From DATJLY01 sp035604195 (lineage in GTDB: Bacteria > Pseudomonadota > Alphaproteobacteria > ATCC43930 > CGMCC-115725): a stretch of 60,576 nt of DNA. The translations under genes and the position numbers were made by a program. The stretch covers positions 1 through 60,576 of the forward strand of contig DATNIY010000113.1 in NCBI GenBank assembly GCA_035604195.1. The letters run 5' to 3'. Every line of letters begins with the position of its first letter. Position 1 is the stretch's first letter. Of the stretch, positions 47,841 to 56,758 are shown piece after piece. The notes under the pieces were generated by a model. The model had not been told where the DNA came from, did no database searches, and saw only the letters and a program-made list of their open reading frames with translations.

Positions 47841-48962
47841 ATGCCCGAGGCTTCGAGGCCGCCCTTTCGCGCCGATCACGTCGGCAGCCTGTTGCGCCCC
47901 CCGGAAGTGCACGTCGCCCGCACTCGACGGGAAAAAGGCGAGATCTCCGCCGCCGAGCTCCGCGAAATCGAGGATCGCGCGATCCGCGACGCGGCGGCGC
48001 TCGAGGAATCGGTGGGATTGCAGAGCATAACCGATGGCGAGATGCGCCGCGCCTTCTGGCACACCGATTTCCTCATCGGGTTTTCCGGCATCACGGCTAC
48101 CCATTCCGACTACGCCGTCAGCTTCAAAGGCGCGCACGGCGAGACCGCGCAAACCCATTCGATGCTCGTGGTGAGCGACAAGATCCGGCGCCGGCGCCCG
48201 ATCATGCTCGATGACTTCGCCTTCCTGAAATCCGTCACCAAGCGGACGCCCAAAATCTGCATCCCATCCCCGACCTATCTCCACATGCGCGGCGGCCGCA
48301 AGGTCGTGAGCCCGAGCGCCTATCCGGACATGGAGGCGTTCTGGGCCGATCTGAAGCAGGCCTATCGCGAGGAGATCCGCGATCTCGCCGCGGCCGGGCT
48401 GACTTATTTGCAGCTCGACGACGTTTCGTTCTCTTATCTCTGCGATGAAGAGATTCTTGGCCAGATCCGCCGGGACGGCGACGACCCGAAGAAGCTGCCG
48501 GCGCTCTATGTCGGCGCCATCAACGCGCTTATCGCCGATCGGCCGGCCTCGCTGCGCGTCACGATCCACACCTGCCGCGGCAATTTCCAGAGCATGTGGA
48601 TGGCGTCGGGCGGCTACGACAACGTCGCGGAGGAGCTGTTCGGCAACGCCGCCGTCGACGGCTTCTTCCTCGAATACGACACCGAACGCGCCGGCGGCTT
48701 CGAGCCCTTGCGCTTCGTGCCCAAGGGCAAGCGCGTCGTTCTCGGCCTGGTCAGCACCAAGGAGCCCGAGCTCGAAGCGAAGGACAAGCTGAAGCGCCGG
48801 ATCGAAGCGGCGACGAAATACGTGCCGCTGGACCAGCTTTGCCTCAGTCCGCAATGCGGCTTCGCCAGCTCCCATCACGGCAACAAGATCACGCCGGAGA
48901 TCCAGCGCCGCAAGCTGCAGCTGATCGTCGAGACCGCGACCGAAATCTGGGGATCGCTGTGA
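47841..48962 (+). CDS. MetE-like cobalamin-independent methyltransferase, short form
   Basis: 373 residues, equivalent only to the catalytic C-terminal half of MetE. Zinc ligands are visible as His and Cys in TIHTCRGN, Glu in FFLEYDTE and Cys in SPQCGFAS. RADHVGSLLRPP is the typical opening. GGAG lies eight bases before the ATG. Lacking the N-terminal half, it probably does not use polyglutamyl methyltetrahydrofolate in the usual way. A second paralogue is at 58431. Confidence 0.85.
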   Translation: MPEASRPPFRADHVGSLLRPPEVHVARTRREKGEISAAELREIEDRAIRDAAALEESVGLQSITDGEMRRAFWHTDFLIGFSGITATHSDYAVSFKGAHGETAQTHSMLVVSDKIRRRRPIMLDDFAFLKSVTKRTPKICIPSPTYLHMRGGRKVVSPSAYPDMEAFWADLKQAYREEIRDLAAAGLTYLQLDDVSFSYLCDEEILGQIRRDGDDPKKLPALYVGAINALIADRPASLRVTIHTCRGNFQSMWMASGGYDNVAEELFGNAAVDGFFLEYDTERAGGFEPLRFVPKGKRVVLGLVSTKEPELEAKDKLKRRIEAATKYVPLDQLCLSPQCGFASSHHGNKITPEIQRRKLQLIVETATEIWGSL

Positions 48963-49031
48963 GGCAGTCTGCCCGCTGATCGGCCTCGGACCCTTGGCCC
49001 ATCGCGTCGCGGGCGCGGCGTTGCCGGCGCG

Positions 49032-49952
49032 ATGAGGACCTGGCTGATCGGCGCTCTTGCCGCGGCGGTCTTCGCCGCGCTGCCGCCTCCCGCCGCGGCA
49101 ACGGCCGATACCGTCGTGGTCGCATCGAAGATCGACACCGAAGGAGCGCTGCTCGGCAACATGATCGCGCTGCTGCTCGAGCGGCACGGCATATCCGTCG
49201 AGAACAAGAGCCAGCTCGGCCCGACCGAGATTGTCCGTCGCGCCATTCTGGCCGGCCAGATCGACATCTATCCCGAATACACCGGCGACGGCGCGGTCTT
49301 CTTCAAGCTCGAATCCGATCCCGTCTGGAAGGACGCCGGGCGCGCTTATGAGAAAGTGAAGGCGCTCGACTGGGAGAGGAACCGTCTGGTCTGGCTCGCG
49401 CCAGCGCCCGCCGACAACTCTTGGGCGATCGCCTTGCGCAAGGATCTCGCCATGTCGCAGAGGCTCGCGACCCTCAGCGACTTCGCGCGCTATGTTGTGG
49501 CGGGCGGCCGGGTCAGGCTCGCGGCCTCGGCCGAGTTCGTCGAGAGCCCGAGCGCCCTTCCCGCCTTCGAGCGCCTCTATGGCTTCACGCTCAAGCAGAG
49601 CCAACTTCTCGTTCTCGCCGGGGGCGACACCGCCGCCACGATCCGTGCCGCCGCCGAAGGTACTTCCGGCGTCAATGCGGCGATGGCCTATGGCACGGAC
49701 GGCGCGCTCGCTGTCCTGGGATTGGTTGCGCTCGCCGACGACAAGGGCGCGCAGATCGTCTATCAGCCGGCGCCGGTCGTGCGCGCTGCGGTGATCGAAC
49801 GACACCCAGAGATGCCATCCATCCTCGACCCGGTGTTCCGCTCCTTGACGCTCGAGACCTTGCAGCGGCTCAATGCCAAGATCGCGGTCGAGGGTCTCGA
49901 TCCGACCGCCGTCGCCGCCGACTACCTCCGCGCCAAAGGCTTCATCGAGTGA
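49032..49952 (+). CDS. osmF: OsmF/YehZ-like osmoprotectant-type binding protein
   Basis: 306 residues. Signal peptide (MRTWLIGALAAAVFAALPPP, cut near AAATA/D), then an OpuAC domain with VVASKIDTEGALLGNMIALLLE, NKSQLGPTEIVRRAILAGQID and the conserved IYPEYTGDG. E. coli relatives bind glycine betaine weakly, so the true ligand is open. It is first of four genes in the E. coli order yehZ-Y-X-W. Its stop overlaps the permease GTG. Confidence 0.9.
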   Translation: MRTWLIGALAAAVFAALPPPAAATADTVVVASKIDTEGALLGNMIALLLERHGISVENKSQLGPTEIVRRAILAGQIDIYPEYTGDGAVFFKLESDPVWKDAGRAYEKVKALDWERNRLVWLAPAPADNSWAIALRKDLAMSQRLATLSDFARYVVAGGRVRLAASAEFVESPSALPAFERLYGFTLKQSQLLVLAGGDTAATIRAAAEGTSGVNAAMAYGTDGALAVLGLVALADDKGAQIVYQPAPVVRAAVIERHPEMPSILDPVFRSLTLETLQRLNAKIAVEGLDPTAVAADYLRAKGFIE

Positions 49953-51112
49953 GCGGCCCGCGCAATCCGGTGCTGCTCGGCTTGACGGTTGCCGCCGCGG
50001 TGGCGATCGCCGCGACCGGCTTCGTCGGCGAAGCGCCCAACCGTCTCGTCTCCGGTCGGCCGATCGCCTTGTGGGACGCGGTCGATGGACCGACGCTCGC
50101 TTGCATTGCTGCATTGGGCCTCGCGCTCGCGGCCGCTGCCTTCCTGCGCCAGAGCCGGCGGCTCCTCGGTATGACGATTGTGGGAGCGGCGGGCTTGCTC
50201 TTGCTGCTGCTCTACGGCGCGGGGGAAGCCGCAACCTCGCTCGCCGTGGGCGCCAGCCCCGCCGCGCGGACTTCGCTGGGGCCGGCGTTCTGGATCGCGA
50301 GCCTTTGCGCCGCGCTCGCCATCATCGACGCGCTGCAGCGGCTCGATGCCAGGCCGCTCTTGCGTCTCATGGTCGCGCTCGCCGCCATCGGCCTGATCGG
50401 CGTCATGGCGGCGCATGGCCTGTTCGACTCGCTCTCGATCATGCGCGAATACGCGATCCGGCGGGCGAGTTTCGCGGCGGAGTTCGGCCGGCATTGCGCG
50501 CTCGTCTTCGGCGCTCTCGTTCCGGCGGTGGCGATCGGCGTGCCGCTCGGCCTTCTCGCCGCGCGCCGGCCGCGGCGGAGGGCGGGGATCTTTTCGGCGT
50601 TGAATCTGCTCCAGACCATTCCTTCCGTCGCCATGTTCGGGCTTCTGATCGCGCCTCTGTCCGCCTTGGCGGTGAGCGTGCCGGCGCTCGGGGCCATCGG
50701 GGTGCGCGGCATCGGCGCGGCGCCCGCGGTTGTGGCGCTCGTCCTCTATTCGCTCCTGCCGGTGGTGCGCAACACCGAGACCGGCATCGCCGCCGTCGAT
50801 CCCGCCGTGATCGAGACCGCGATCGGCATGGGAATGACGCCGCGCCAGATCTTTTGGCGGATCGAGCTGCCGCTGGGTCTGCCGGTGTTTCTGGCCGGGC
50901 TCCGGATCGTGATGGTGCAGGCGATCGGCCTTGCCGTCGTGGCGGCGCTGGTCGGCGCGGGCGGTCTTGGCAGCTTCGTCTTTCAGGGCCTCGGCCAATA
51001 CGCCATCGATCTCATTCTGCTCGGCGCGCTGCCGACGATTTTTCTGGCGCTCGCGGCCGATTTCGCGATGCGTCTTCTCATCACGCTTGCCGCCAGGCGG
51101 AGGTCGCCATGA
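49949..51112 (+). CDS. yehY: YehY-like ABC permease
   Basis: 387 residues, close to E. coli YehY. An N-terminal extension with about five hydrophobic segments (residues 5-165) precedes the BPD-type permease domain (about 175-385) with the EAA-like loop ETAIGMGMTPRQIFWRIELPLGLP. The GTG at 49949 overlaps the osmF stop (GTGA), and its end overlaps the ATPase gene (ATGA). Confidence 0.88.
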   Translation: MSGPRNPVLLGLTVAAAVAIAATGFVGEAPNRLVSGRPIALWDAVDGPTLACIAALGLALAAAAFLRQSRRLLGMTIVGAAGLLLLLLYGAGEAATSLAVGASPAARTSLGPAFWIASLCAALAIIDALQRLDARPLLRLMVALAAIGLIGVMAAHGLFDSLSIMREYAIRRASFAAEFGRHCALVFGALVPAVAIGVPLGLLAARRPRRRAGIFSALNLLQTIPSVAMFGLLIAPLSALAVSVPALGAIGVRGIGAAPAVVALVLYSLLPVVRNTETGIAAVDPAVIETAIGMGMTPRQIFWRIELPLGLPVFLAGLRIVMVQAIGLAVVAALVGAGGLGSFVFQGLGQYAIDLILLGALPTIFLALAADFAMRLLITLAARRRSP

Positions 51113-52029
51113 TCGAATTGCGGAACGTCGTCAAGGAATATGGCGGCAAGCGGGTGGTCGACGATGTGTCCTTCACCGTCGGGCGCGGCCAGTTCTGCGT
51201 TCTCGTCGGATCGTCCGGGTCCGGCAAATCGACCACCCTGAAGCTCGTCAATCGCCTCGTGCCGCTCACCTCGGGCGCGATCCGCGTCGGCGGCGAGGAT
51301 ATTGCGCAAGTGCCGCCGGAGGCGCTGCGCCGACGCATCGGCTACGCCATCCAGTCGATCGGGCTGTTTCCGCATTGGTCGGTCGAGCGCAACATCGCGA
51401 CAGTGCCGCGATTGCTGAAATGGCCGGAAGCGCGCATCGCCGAGCGCGTCCGCGACCTCATGGCGCTGGTTCGGCTCGAAGAGGAGCATCGCCGCAAATA
51501 CCCGCATCAGCTCTCCGGCGGCCAGCAGCAGCGGGTCGGCCTCGCCCGAGCGCTGGCCGCCGACCCGGAGGTGTTGCTGATGGACGAGCCCTTGGGCGCG
51601 CTCGATCCGATCACGCGCCAGGCGCTCGCCGACGAGCTCGCACGGATTCACGCCGCGACCGGCAAGACGATCCTCTTCGTCACGCACGACATGGACGAGG
51701 CGCTGCGGCTTGCCGATATCGTGGCCATCCTGCATGACGGACAGCTCGTGCAGTTCGGGTCGCCGCGCGACATTCTCGAGCATCCGGCCGGAGATTTCGT
51801 CCGCGACTTGGTCGGCCGGTCCGAGGCCGGATTGAAGCTCCTGGCGCTCAGCCCCGTGTCGGAGCGCTTGCGCCGCGGCGAGATCTCCGCCGGCGAGCCG
51901 GTCGATCCGGCACTCTCCCTGCGCGATGCGCTCGCGCAGATGATCCTGCGGCGCGCCGATCGCCTCCCGGTCGCCGATGCCGAGGGCGGCGTCGCCGGAT
52001 CGGTCCTGCTCGCGGATCTGGTGCGCTGA
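51109..52029 (+). CDS. yehX: YehX-like ABC ATPase
   Basis: 306 residues. Walker A is GSSGSGKST at 34-42, the Q-loop is YAIQSIGLFPHWSV, the signature is LSGGQQQRVGLARAL, and Walker B is LLMDEPLGALDP. The C-terminal part (about 240-306) resembles one degenerate CBS-type regulatory domain. Overlap with yehY indicates coupled translation; it is two bases from yehW. Confidence 0.93.
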   Translation: MIELRNVVKEYGGKRVVDDVSFTVGRGQFCVLVGSSGSGKSTTLKLVNRLVPLTSGAIRVGGEDIAQVPPEALRRRIGYAIQSIGLFPHWSVERNIATVPRLLKWPEARIAERVRDLMALVRLEEEHRRKYPHQLSGGQQQRVGLARALAADPEVLLMDEPLGALDPITRQALADELARIHAATGKTILFVTHDMDEALRLADIVAILHDGQLVQFGSPRDILEHPAGDFVRDLVGRSEAGLKLLALSPVSERLRRGEISAGEPVDPALSLRDALAQMILRRADRLPVADAEGGVAGSVLLADLVR

Positions 52030-52031
52030 CC

Positions 52032-52781
52032 ATGCCGCGCGCGCGACGCCGGCGGCTCGTCACCGACCCGCTCGTTTGGGGCATCATCGCCCTCGCGCTT
52101 CTCGTCGCGCTCATGCCGACGACGGCGCCGGTCTTCGCTTGGGCTTTTCCCGATGTCCAGCCGCCGGTTTACGGCATTTCCTCGTTCCTCGATCTGCTCT
52201 TGGCGCATGCCGCAATCGTCGCGGAGTCGAGCGCCGTTTCGACCGTGATCGCGATCGGCCTCGCCGTGCTCGTGACCAGGCCGCAAGGCCGCGCCTTCCG
52301 GCCGATGCTCGATACAATCGCCACGATCGGCCAGAGCTTTCCGCCGGTCGCAATCCTCGCCCTAGCGGTGCCGGCCGTGGGTTATGGCGCGCTGCCGACA
52401 TTGTGCGCGCTGACGATCTATGGACTTCTGCCGATCATCGAGAACACGCTTGCCGGGCTCGAAAGCGTCCCGCCGGCGACACGCGAGGCGGCCGAGGCCA
52501 TGGGAATGACGAAGCTGCAGCTCCTCCGGCACGTCGAGCTGCCGCTCGCGGCACCGGTCATCCTTGCGGGCGTCAGAACCTCGGTCATCATCAATATCGG
52601 CACCGCCGCGATCGGCTCGACCGTCGGCGCGGTGACCTTGGGCACGCCGATCATCGACGGCCTGGTCAGCGACAAGCTGCCCTATGTGCTGCAAGGCGCC
52701 GTCGTGACCGCGCTCTTCGCCATCCTGGCCGATTCCGGTTTCGAGCGCTTGGCGCAGCGGTTGCGCGTGCCGCCGGCTTGA
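52032..52781 (+). CDS. yehW: YehW-like ABC permease
   Basis: 249 residues, about six hydrophobic segments. The permease coupling loop is REAAEAMGMTKLQLLRHVELP, followed by GVRTSVIINIGTAAIGSTVGA, typical for OpuCB/CD-type subunits. It completes the importer with YehY as second transmembrane subunit. Confidence 0.9.
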   Translation: MPRARRRRLVTDPLVWGIIALALLVALMPTTAPVFAWAFPDVQPPVYGISSFLDLLLAHAAIVAESSAVSTVIAIGLAVLVTRPQGRAFRPMLDTIATIGQSFPPVAILALAVPAVGYGALPTLCALTIYGLLPIIENTLAGLESVPPATREAAEAMGMTKLQLLRHVELPLAAPVILAGVRTSVIINIGTAAIGSTVGAVTLGTPIIDGLVSDKLPYVLQGAVVTALFAILADSGFERLAQRLRVPPA

Positions 52782-52841
52782 CCGTCGCGATGAAGGCGTG
52801 ATTACAATCGCGTCCGGAACAAACTGCGAACGCAGGGAGCC

Positions 52842-54029
52842 GTGGCTTTACCCGCGGAAGAGCACGCAACGCGACTGTGCCGGGATTGCGGCCGGCTCGA
52901 TGATGCGGAGGCTCGGCCCGGCGCGGTGTGCCCCGCCTGCTCCTCGCCGCGGCTCCTCGCTCATCCCGAACTCGCGCGGCTTGCGATCGCCCATGTCGAT
53001 TGCGACGCCTTCTATGCCGCCATCGAGAGGCGCGATCGGCCGGAGCTCGGGCCGCTGCCGGTGATCGTCGGCGGCCGGGCGCGCGGCGTGGTCTTGACCT
53101 GTTGCTATGTCGCGCGGCGCTCGGGCGTGCGCTCGGCAATGCCGATGGGCCAGGCGCTGCGGCTGTGTCCCGAAGCAACGGTGATTCGCCCGGATATGGA
53201 AAAGTACCGGCGCGAATCACGGCGCATCCGCGAGCTCATGGCGATGGCCGCGCCGGTCGTCGAGCAAGTCTCGATCGACGAGGCCTATCTCGACCTGAGC
53301 GGTGCCGAATCCTCCGAGCCGCCGGCACGCGCGCTGGCGCGGCTCGCGCTCCTCGTCGAGCGGCGCGTCGGCGTGACGGTCTCGATCGGTCTTGCCCCCA
53401 ACAAGATGCTGGCCAAGATCGCGAGCGATTTGGGCAAGCCCCGCGGCTTCCGGATCATCGGCGAAGCGGACGCGCTCAGCGTCATCGGGCCGATGAAGCC
53501 CGCAGCCCTGCCCGGCGTCGGCCCGGTGATGGCGCGCAAGCTCGAAGCGCTCGGCTTCGACACGGTCGAGTCATTGCGCCACGCCAAGGAGGACGAGATG
53601 ATCCACCGTTTCGGCCGTTGGGGCCGGGGGCTGATGCGCCATGCGCGCGGCGAGGATCAGCGCCGCGTCGGCGCCGGGCGCAGCCAGGCGGTCAGCGTCG
53701 GCGCCGAAACCACCTTCGCCCGCGACCTCGCGACCTATGCGGAGATCGAGGAGGAGTTGGCGGCGCTCTGTGCGCGCGTCGCCGAGCGGCTCAAGCGCGC
53801 CGATCTCGCCGCGGCGAACCTGACTTTGAAGTTGCGCCGCTCGGACTGGCGCACGATCACCCGCGCCTGTCGTCCGCGCGATCCGACGATGCGCCCGGAA
53901 ATCATTCTGGGCGCGGTGCAGCCGGTGCTGGCGCGGGAGATCGACGGCTCATCCTTCCGCCTGGTCGGCGTCACCGCCAGCGATCTCGTGCCGGGCAGGC
54001 TCGCCGATCCGCCGGATCTGTTCCCGTAA
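52842..54029 (+). CDS. dinB: DNA polymerase IV with N-terminal zinc-ribbon-like segment
   Basis: 395 residues from a GTG with AGGGAG just upstream. It is a Y-family translesion polymerase. Catalytic acids are D53 in AHVDCDAFYA and D146/E147 in SIDEAYLDLSG; the helix-hairpin-helix is LPGVGPVMARKLEALG. The C-terminus ends DPPDLFP, a likely beta-clamp motif. The first 40 residues carry CRDC and CPAC pairs (C13, C16, C30, C33), a probable zinc ribbon absent from E. coli DinB. An SOS box is not evident. Confidence 0.93.
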   Translation: MALPAEEHATRLCRDCGRLDDAEARPGAVCPACSSPRLLAHPELARLAIAHVDCDAFYAAIERRDRPELGPLPVIVGGRARGVVLTCCYVARRSGVRSAMPMGQALRLCPEATVIRPDMEKYRRESRRIRELMAMAAPVVEQVSIDEAYLDLSGAESSEPPARALARLALLVERRVGVTVSIGLAPNKMLAKIASDLGKPRGFRIIGEADALSVIGPMKPAALPGVGPVMARKLEALGFDTVESLRHAKEDEMIHRFGRWGRGLMRHARGEDQRRVGAGRSQAVSVGAETTFARDLATYAEIEEELAALCARVAERLKRADLAAANLTLKLRRSDWRTITRACRPRDPTMRPEIILGAVQPVLAREIDGSSFRLVGVTASDLVPGRLADPPDLFP

Positions 54030-54040
54030 GCCGCCGCCGC

Positions 54041-54925
54041 TCAGCTTCCGGCCGCGGGGCGCACGGGAAAGTACGTATCGAGCCAATTGCGGATGAGCGC
54101 GATCACCCGCGTGTTGCCTTCCGCCAGCATGAAATGATCGACATCGGCCATGAGATGCAGGTCCGTCGGCTGTCCGGCCCGGGCGAACAGGTCGATCGAT
54201 TGCTCGGTCGGCGTCACCGAATCATTGGCGGCGTGCAGCAGCAGCAGCGGTCGCGGCGCGATTGCGCCGACGACGTCATTGGCGCGGAAGCCATACATGC
54301 TCTCGACCGTCTCGAACGGGAATTCCATGATCGAGTCCTTGGCGAGATTGCCACGGAGGTGCGGCGGAATCGGCACGATGTCGTAGCGCGGCACCATGAT
54401 CGACTTTCCGCTGCGCTCGCGCAGCTTGCGGCCCTCCTCGAGCATGGCGGTGAATTTGCGCCACGCCTCGGGACTGGCATGCTGCCGGCGGAATTTCTTC
54501 TCGCCGTCGCCCCAGCCGCCGGAGGAAATGACCGCGGCGATGCGCCGCTCGACGCCCCCGGCATAGAGCGCGACCGCCGCGCCGAAGCTGCTGCCGATGC
54601 AGGCGATGCGCTCGGCATCGACCTCGGGACGCGTCGCTAGAAAGGCCAACGCGTTTCCGGTGTCCTCGACCTGCTCGAGGCAAATGAGCCGACCGCGCGG
54701 CCCCTCGCTCTCGCCGCAGCCGCGCATGTCGAAGCGCAGCGCGCAATATCCCCAGTCCATCAGCATGCGTGCCGGGCCGACCGCGTTTCCGCTCTGCTTA
54801 TTGCTGCCGAAACCATGGAGGACGAGAAACGCCGGCCGGCGCTCGCGCGGGCGCAAATTGTTGGGGACATGGAGGACCCCGGCCAACCGCAACCCGGCGG
54901 AGCTGAAAACGACATGCTCTTCCAT
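54041..54925 (-). CDS. Alpha/beta-hydrolase
   Basis: 294 residues from ATG 54925 (GGGAG upstream). The fold shows VLHGFGSNKQSGN, the nucleophile elbow GSSFGAAVAL (Ser), LLLHAANDSVTP with the acid and VDHFMLAEG with the His, a complete triad. No signal peptide, so cytoplasmic. It is similar to DUF-type esterases and X-Pro-peptidase-like hydrolases. It is convergent with dinB and divergent from the dehydrogenase; the substrate is unknown. Confidence 0.85.
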   Translation of the reverse strand: MEEHVVFSSAGLRLAGVLHVPNNLRPRERRPAFLVLHGFGSNKQSGNAVGPARMLMDWGYCALRFDMRGCGESEGPRGRLICLEQVEDTGNALAFLATRPEVDAERIACIGSSFGAAVALYAGGVERRIAAVISSGGWGDGEKKFRRQHASPEAWRKFTAMLEEGRKLRERSGKSIMVPRYDIVPIPPHLRGNLAKDSIMEFPFETVESMYGFRANDVVGAIAPRPLLLLHAANDSVTPTEQSIDLFARAGQPTDLHLMADVDHFMLAEGNTRVIALIRNWLDTYFPVRPAAGS

Positions 54926-55147
54926 CAGGGTCTCCCGAGGCAAGGACAGGGCAAGCTCGACTCTCCGCCCGCCGGGACGAACGAGTCAAGCCGAGGGCGG
55001 GAGATTTCGACCGGTAGCGAGGCTTCGGACCGATCGCTCCGGCGAAACTTGACTTGGCGCCGGTTCGCCGGAAAGCTCTCGCCGCTCATTGCGCCGCGGC
55101 CCCGCGACGGGACCGCGTGGCGCGCCGTCAATCGCCGAGGGGGCCCG

Positions 55148-56218
55148 ATGTCGAAGCCGAAAATTCTCATCTTCGCGCCGCGCGAAGAACCGCCGGACGT
55201 GATCCAGAAGCTCGAAGGCACCGGCTGCGAGCTCGCGCTCGGCGATCCGGCCTGGCTCCTGCCGCGCGGCGACCACGAGCAAGCGCTCGCCGCGGCGGCG
55301 CGCGATGCCGTCGCGCTCATGGGCACGTCGATGCGGCATACGCCGATCAGCCGCACCGTGATCGAGGGATCCCAGCGCCTGCGCATCGTCGCCAAATACA
55401 CCGTCGGCGTCGACGACGTCGATGTCGAAGCCGCAACCGAGTTCGGCATCCTCGTTTGCCACGCGCCGACCGAGGCCAATTGCTTCGGCGTCGCCGAGAC
55501 GACGATGGCGGTGATGCTTGCGCATCTGAAGAAGATCAGGGAGCGCGACGCCGCGATCCGCGCCGGCCAATGGCGCGAGCCTTATCTCTCCACCACCTTC
55601 GTCGGCAGCCGCCAGTCGGACGGCTATCCCGGCATCACCATCGGGCTCGTCGGGCTCGGTCGCATTGGCACGCGGGTCGCGCAATTGTTGGCGCCCTGGC
55701 GCGTGCGGCTCTTGGCTTACGATCCCTATATCGAGCCCGCGCGCTTCCTTCTCGCCGGCGCCGAGCGGGTCGATTACGAGACGCTGCTGCGCCAATCCGA
55801 CGTCGTCTCCTTCCATGTCGTGCTGACCAAGGAGACGCGATACATGCTGGCCGCGCCGCAGCTCGCCCTGATGAAGCCCTCCGCCATCGTCATCAACACC
55901 GCGCGCGGCAAGGTCGTGGACGAGGCGGCACTCGCCCGCGCGCTCGCCGCCGGGAAGCTCCGCGCCGCGGCGATCGACGCATTCGAGGAGGAGCCCGTTC
56001 CGGCCGATTCACCGCTGCGTCAATTGGGCGACAAGGTGCTGATGTCGCCGCACGCCGCCTCCTTCAACGACGACGGCGAACTGCGGCCGGGCATCCTTTG
56101 GGCGACGCGCTCGGTCGTCGCCGCGCTCTCCGGCCAAGTGCCGGACAACGTCTACAACAAGGCCGTCATTCCCCGGTGGCAGGAGCGCTTCGGCGGCGCG
56201 AGCGTGGCGGGACGATAG
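55148..56218 (+). CDS. D-isomer-specific 2-hydroxyacid dehydrogenase
   Basis: 356 residues. The NAD-binding motif GLGRIG is at 169-174. Catalytic Arg is in INTARGKVVDE, Glu in DAFEEEPVP and His in SPHAASFND. It is longer than glyoxylate reductase and lacks the ACT/ASB domains of full-length SerA. GAGGGGG lies five bases before the ATG. The 222-base gap upstream holds divergent promoters. It reduces a 2-oxoacid or oxidises a D-2-hydroxyacid; the substrate is unknown. Confidence 0.9.
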   Translation: MSKPKILIFAPREEPPDVIQKLEGTGCELALGDPAWLLPRGDHEQALAAAARDAVALMGTSMRHTPISRTVIEGSQRLRIVAKYTVGVDDVDVEAATEFGILVCHAPTEANCFGVAETTMAVMLAHLKKIRERDAAIRAGQWREPYLSTTFVGSRQSDGYPGITIGLVGLGRIGTRVAQLLAPWRVRLLAYDPYIEPARFLLAGAERVDYETLLRQSDVVSFHVVLTKETRYMLAAPQLALMKPSAIVINTARGKVVDEAALARALAAGKLRAAAIDAFEEEPVPADSPLRQLGDKVLMSPHAASFNDDGELRPGILWATRSVVAALSGQVPDNVYNKAVIPRWQERFGGASVAGR

Positions 56219-56272
56219 ACCTCGCCGTTGCAAATGAGTTGAGACAAAGCTAGCGAAAGGGAGCATGGAAAA

Positions 56273-56674
56273 ATGAGCGAACCCAAGACGATCGACGAGC
56301 GGCACCGCGACGGCGCGCAGGTGCGGCGCGACGTGCTCGGCGCGGCCTATGTCGACAAAGGCAAGAACCCGGATCCTTTCAATAAATATTTTCTCGATTT
56401 CACCATCGACCATTGTTGGGGCAATGTCTGGGTCCGGCCGGGGCTCGACCGCCGGACGCGGAGCATGCTGAACATCGCGATGCTCACGGCGCTGGCGCGC
56501 TGGGCGGAGCTCGAAGTCCACACCCGCGGCGCCCTCAACAACGGCGTCAGCGAAGACGAGATCGCGGAAATCTTGTTGCAGGCCGGGGTCTATGCCGGCG
56601 TCCCCGTCGCCGCCGAAGGATTCCGCAGCGCATTCCGCGCCATCGAGGCCTGGCGTCAAGCGGCGAAGCGATGA
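56273..56674 (+). CDS. Carboxymuconolactone-decarboxylase-family protein
   Basis: 133 residues. IDHCWGNVWVRPGLDRRTRSMLNIA, WAELEVHTRGALNNGVSEDEIAEIL and QAGVYAGVPVAAEGFR match the PcaC-like branch. The CXXC of AhpD peroxidases is absent, so a redox role is unlikely. AAAGGGAG lies upstream. It follows the dehydrogenase by 54 bases on the same strand, suggesting joint use in an aromatic or hydroxyacid route. Confidence 0.88.
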   Translation: MSEPKTIDERHRDGAQVRRDVLGAAYVDKGKNPDPFNKYFLDFTIDHCWGNVWVRPGLDRRTRSMLNIAMLTALARWAELEVHTRGALNNGVSEDEIAEILLQAGVYAGVPVAAEGFRSAFRAIEAWRQAAKR

Positions 56675-56758
56675 AGCGCGGCTGAGCCGCTCCGGCGGCT
56701 GTGACAAAAATACCCGTGTCAAGGAAATATTATAAGGTCGGTGCGATCCTGCGCCTGT

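Noticed and set aside
47808..50234. 808-codon minus-strand frame across the MetE-like, osmF and permease genes
   Set aside because: Spans three well-supported plus-strand genes and has only low-complexity content.
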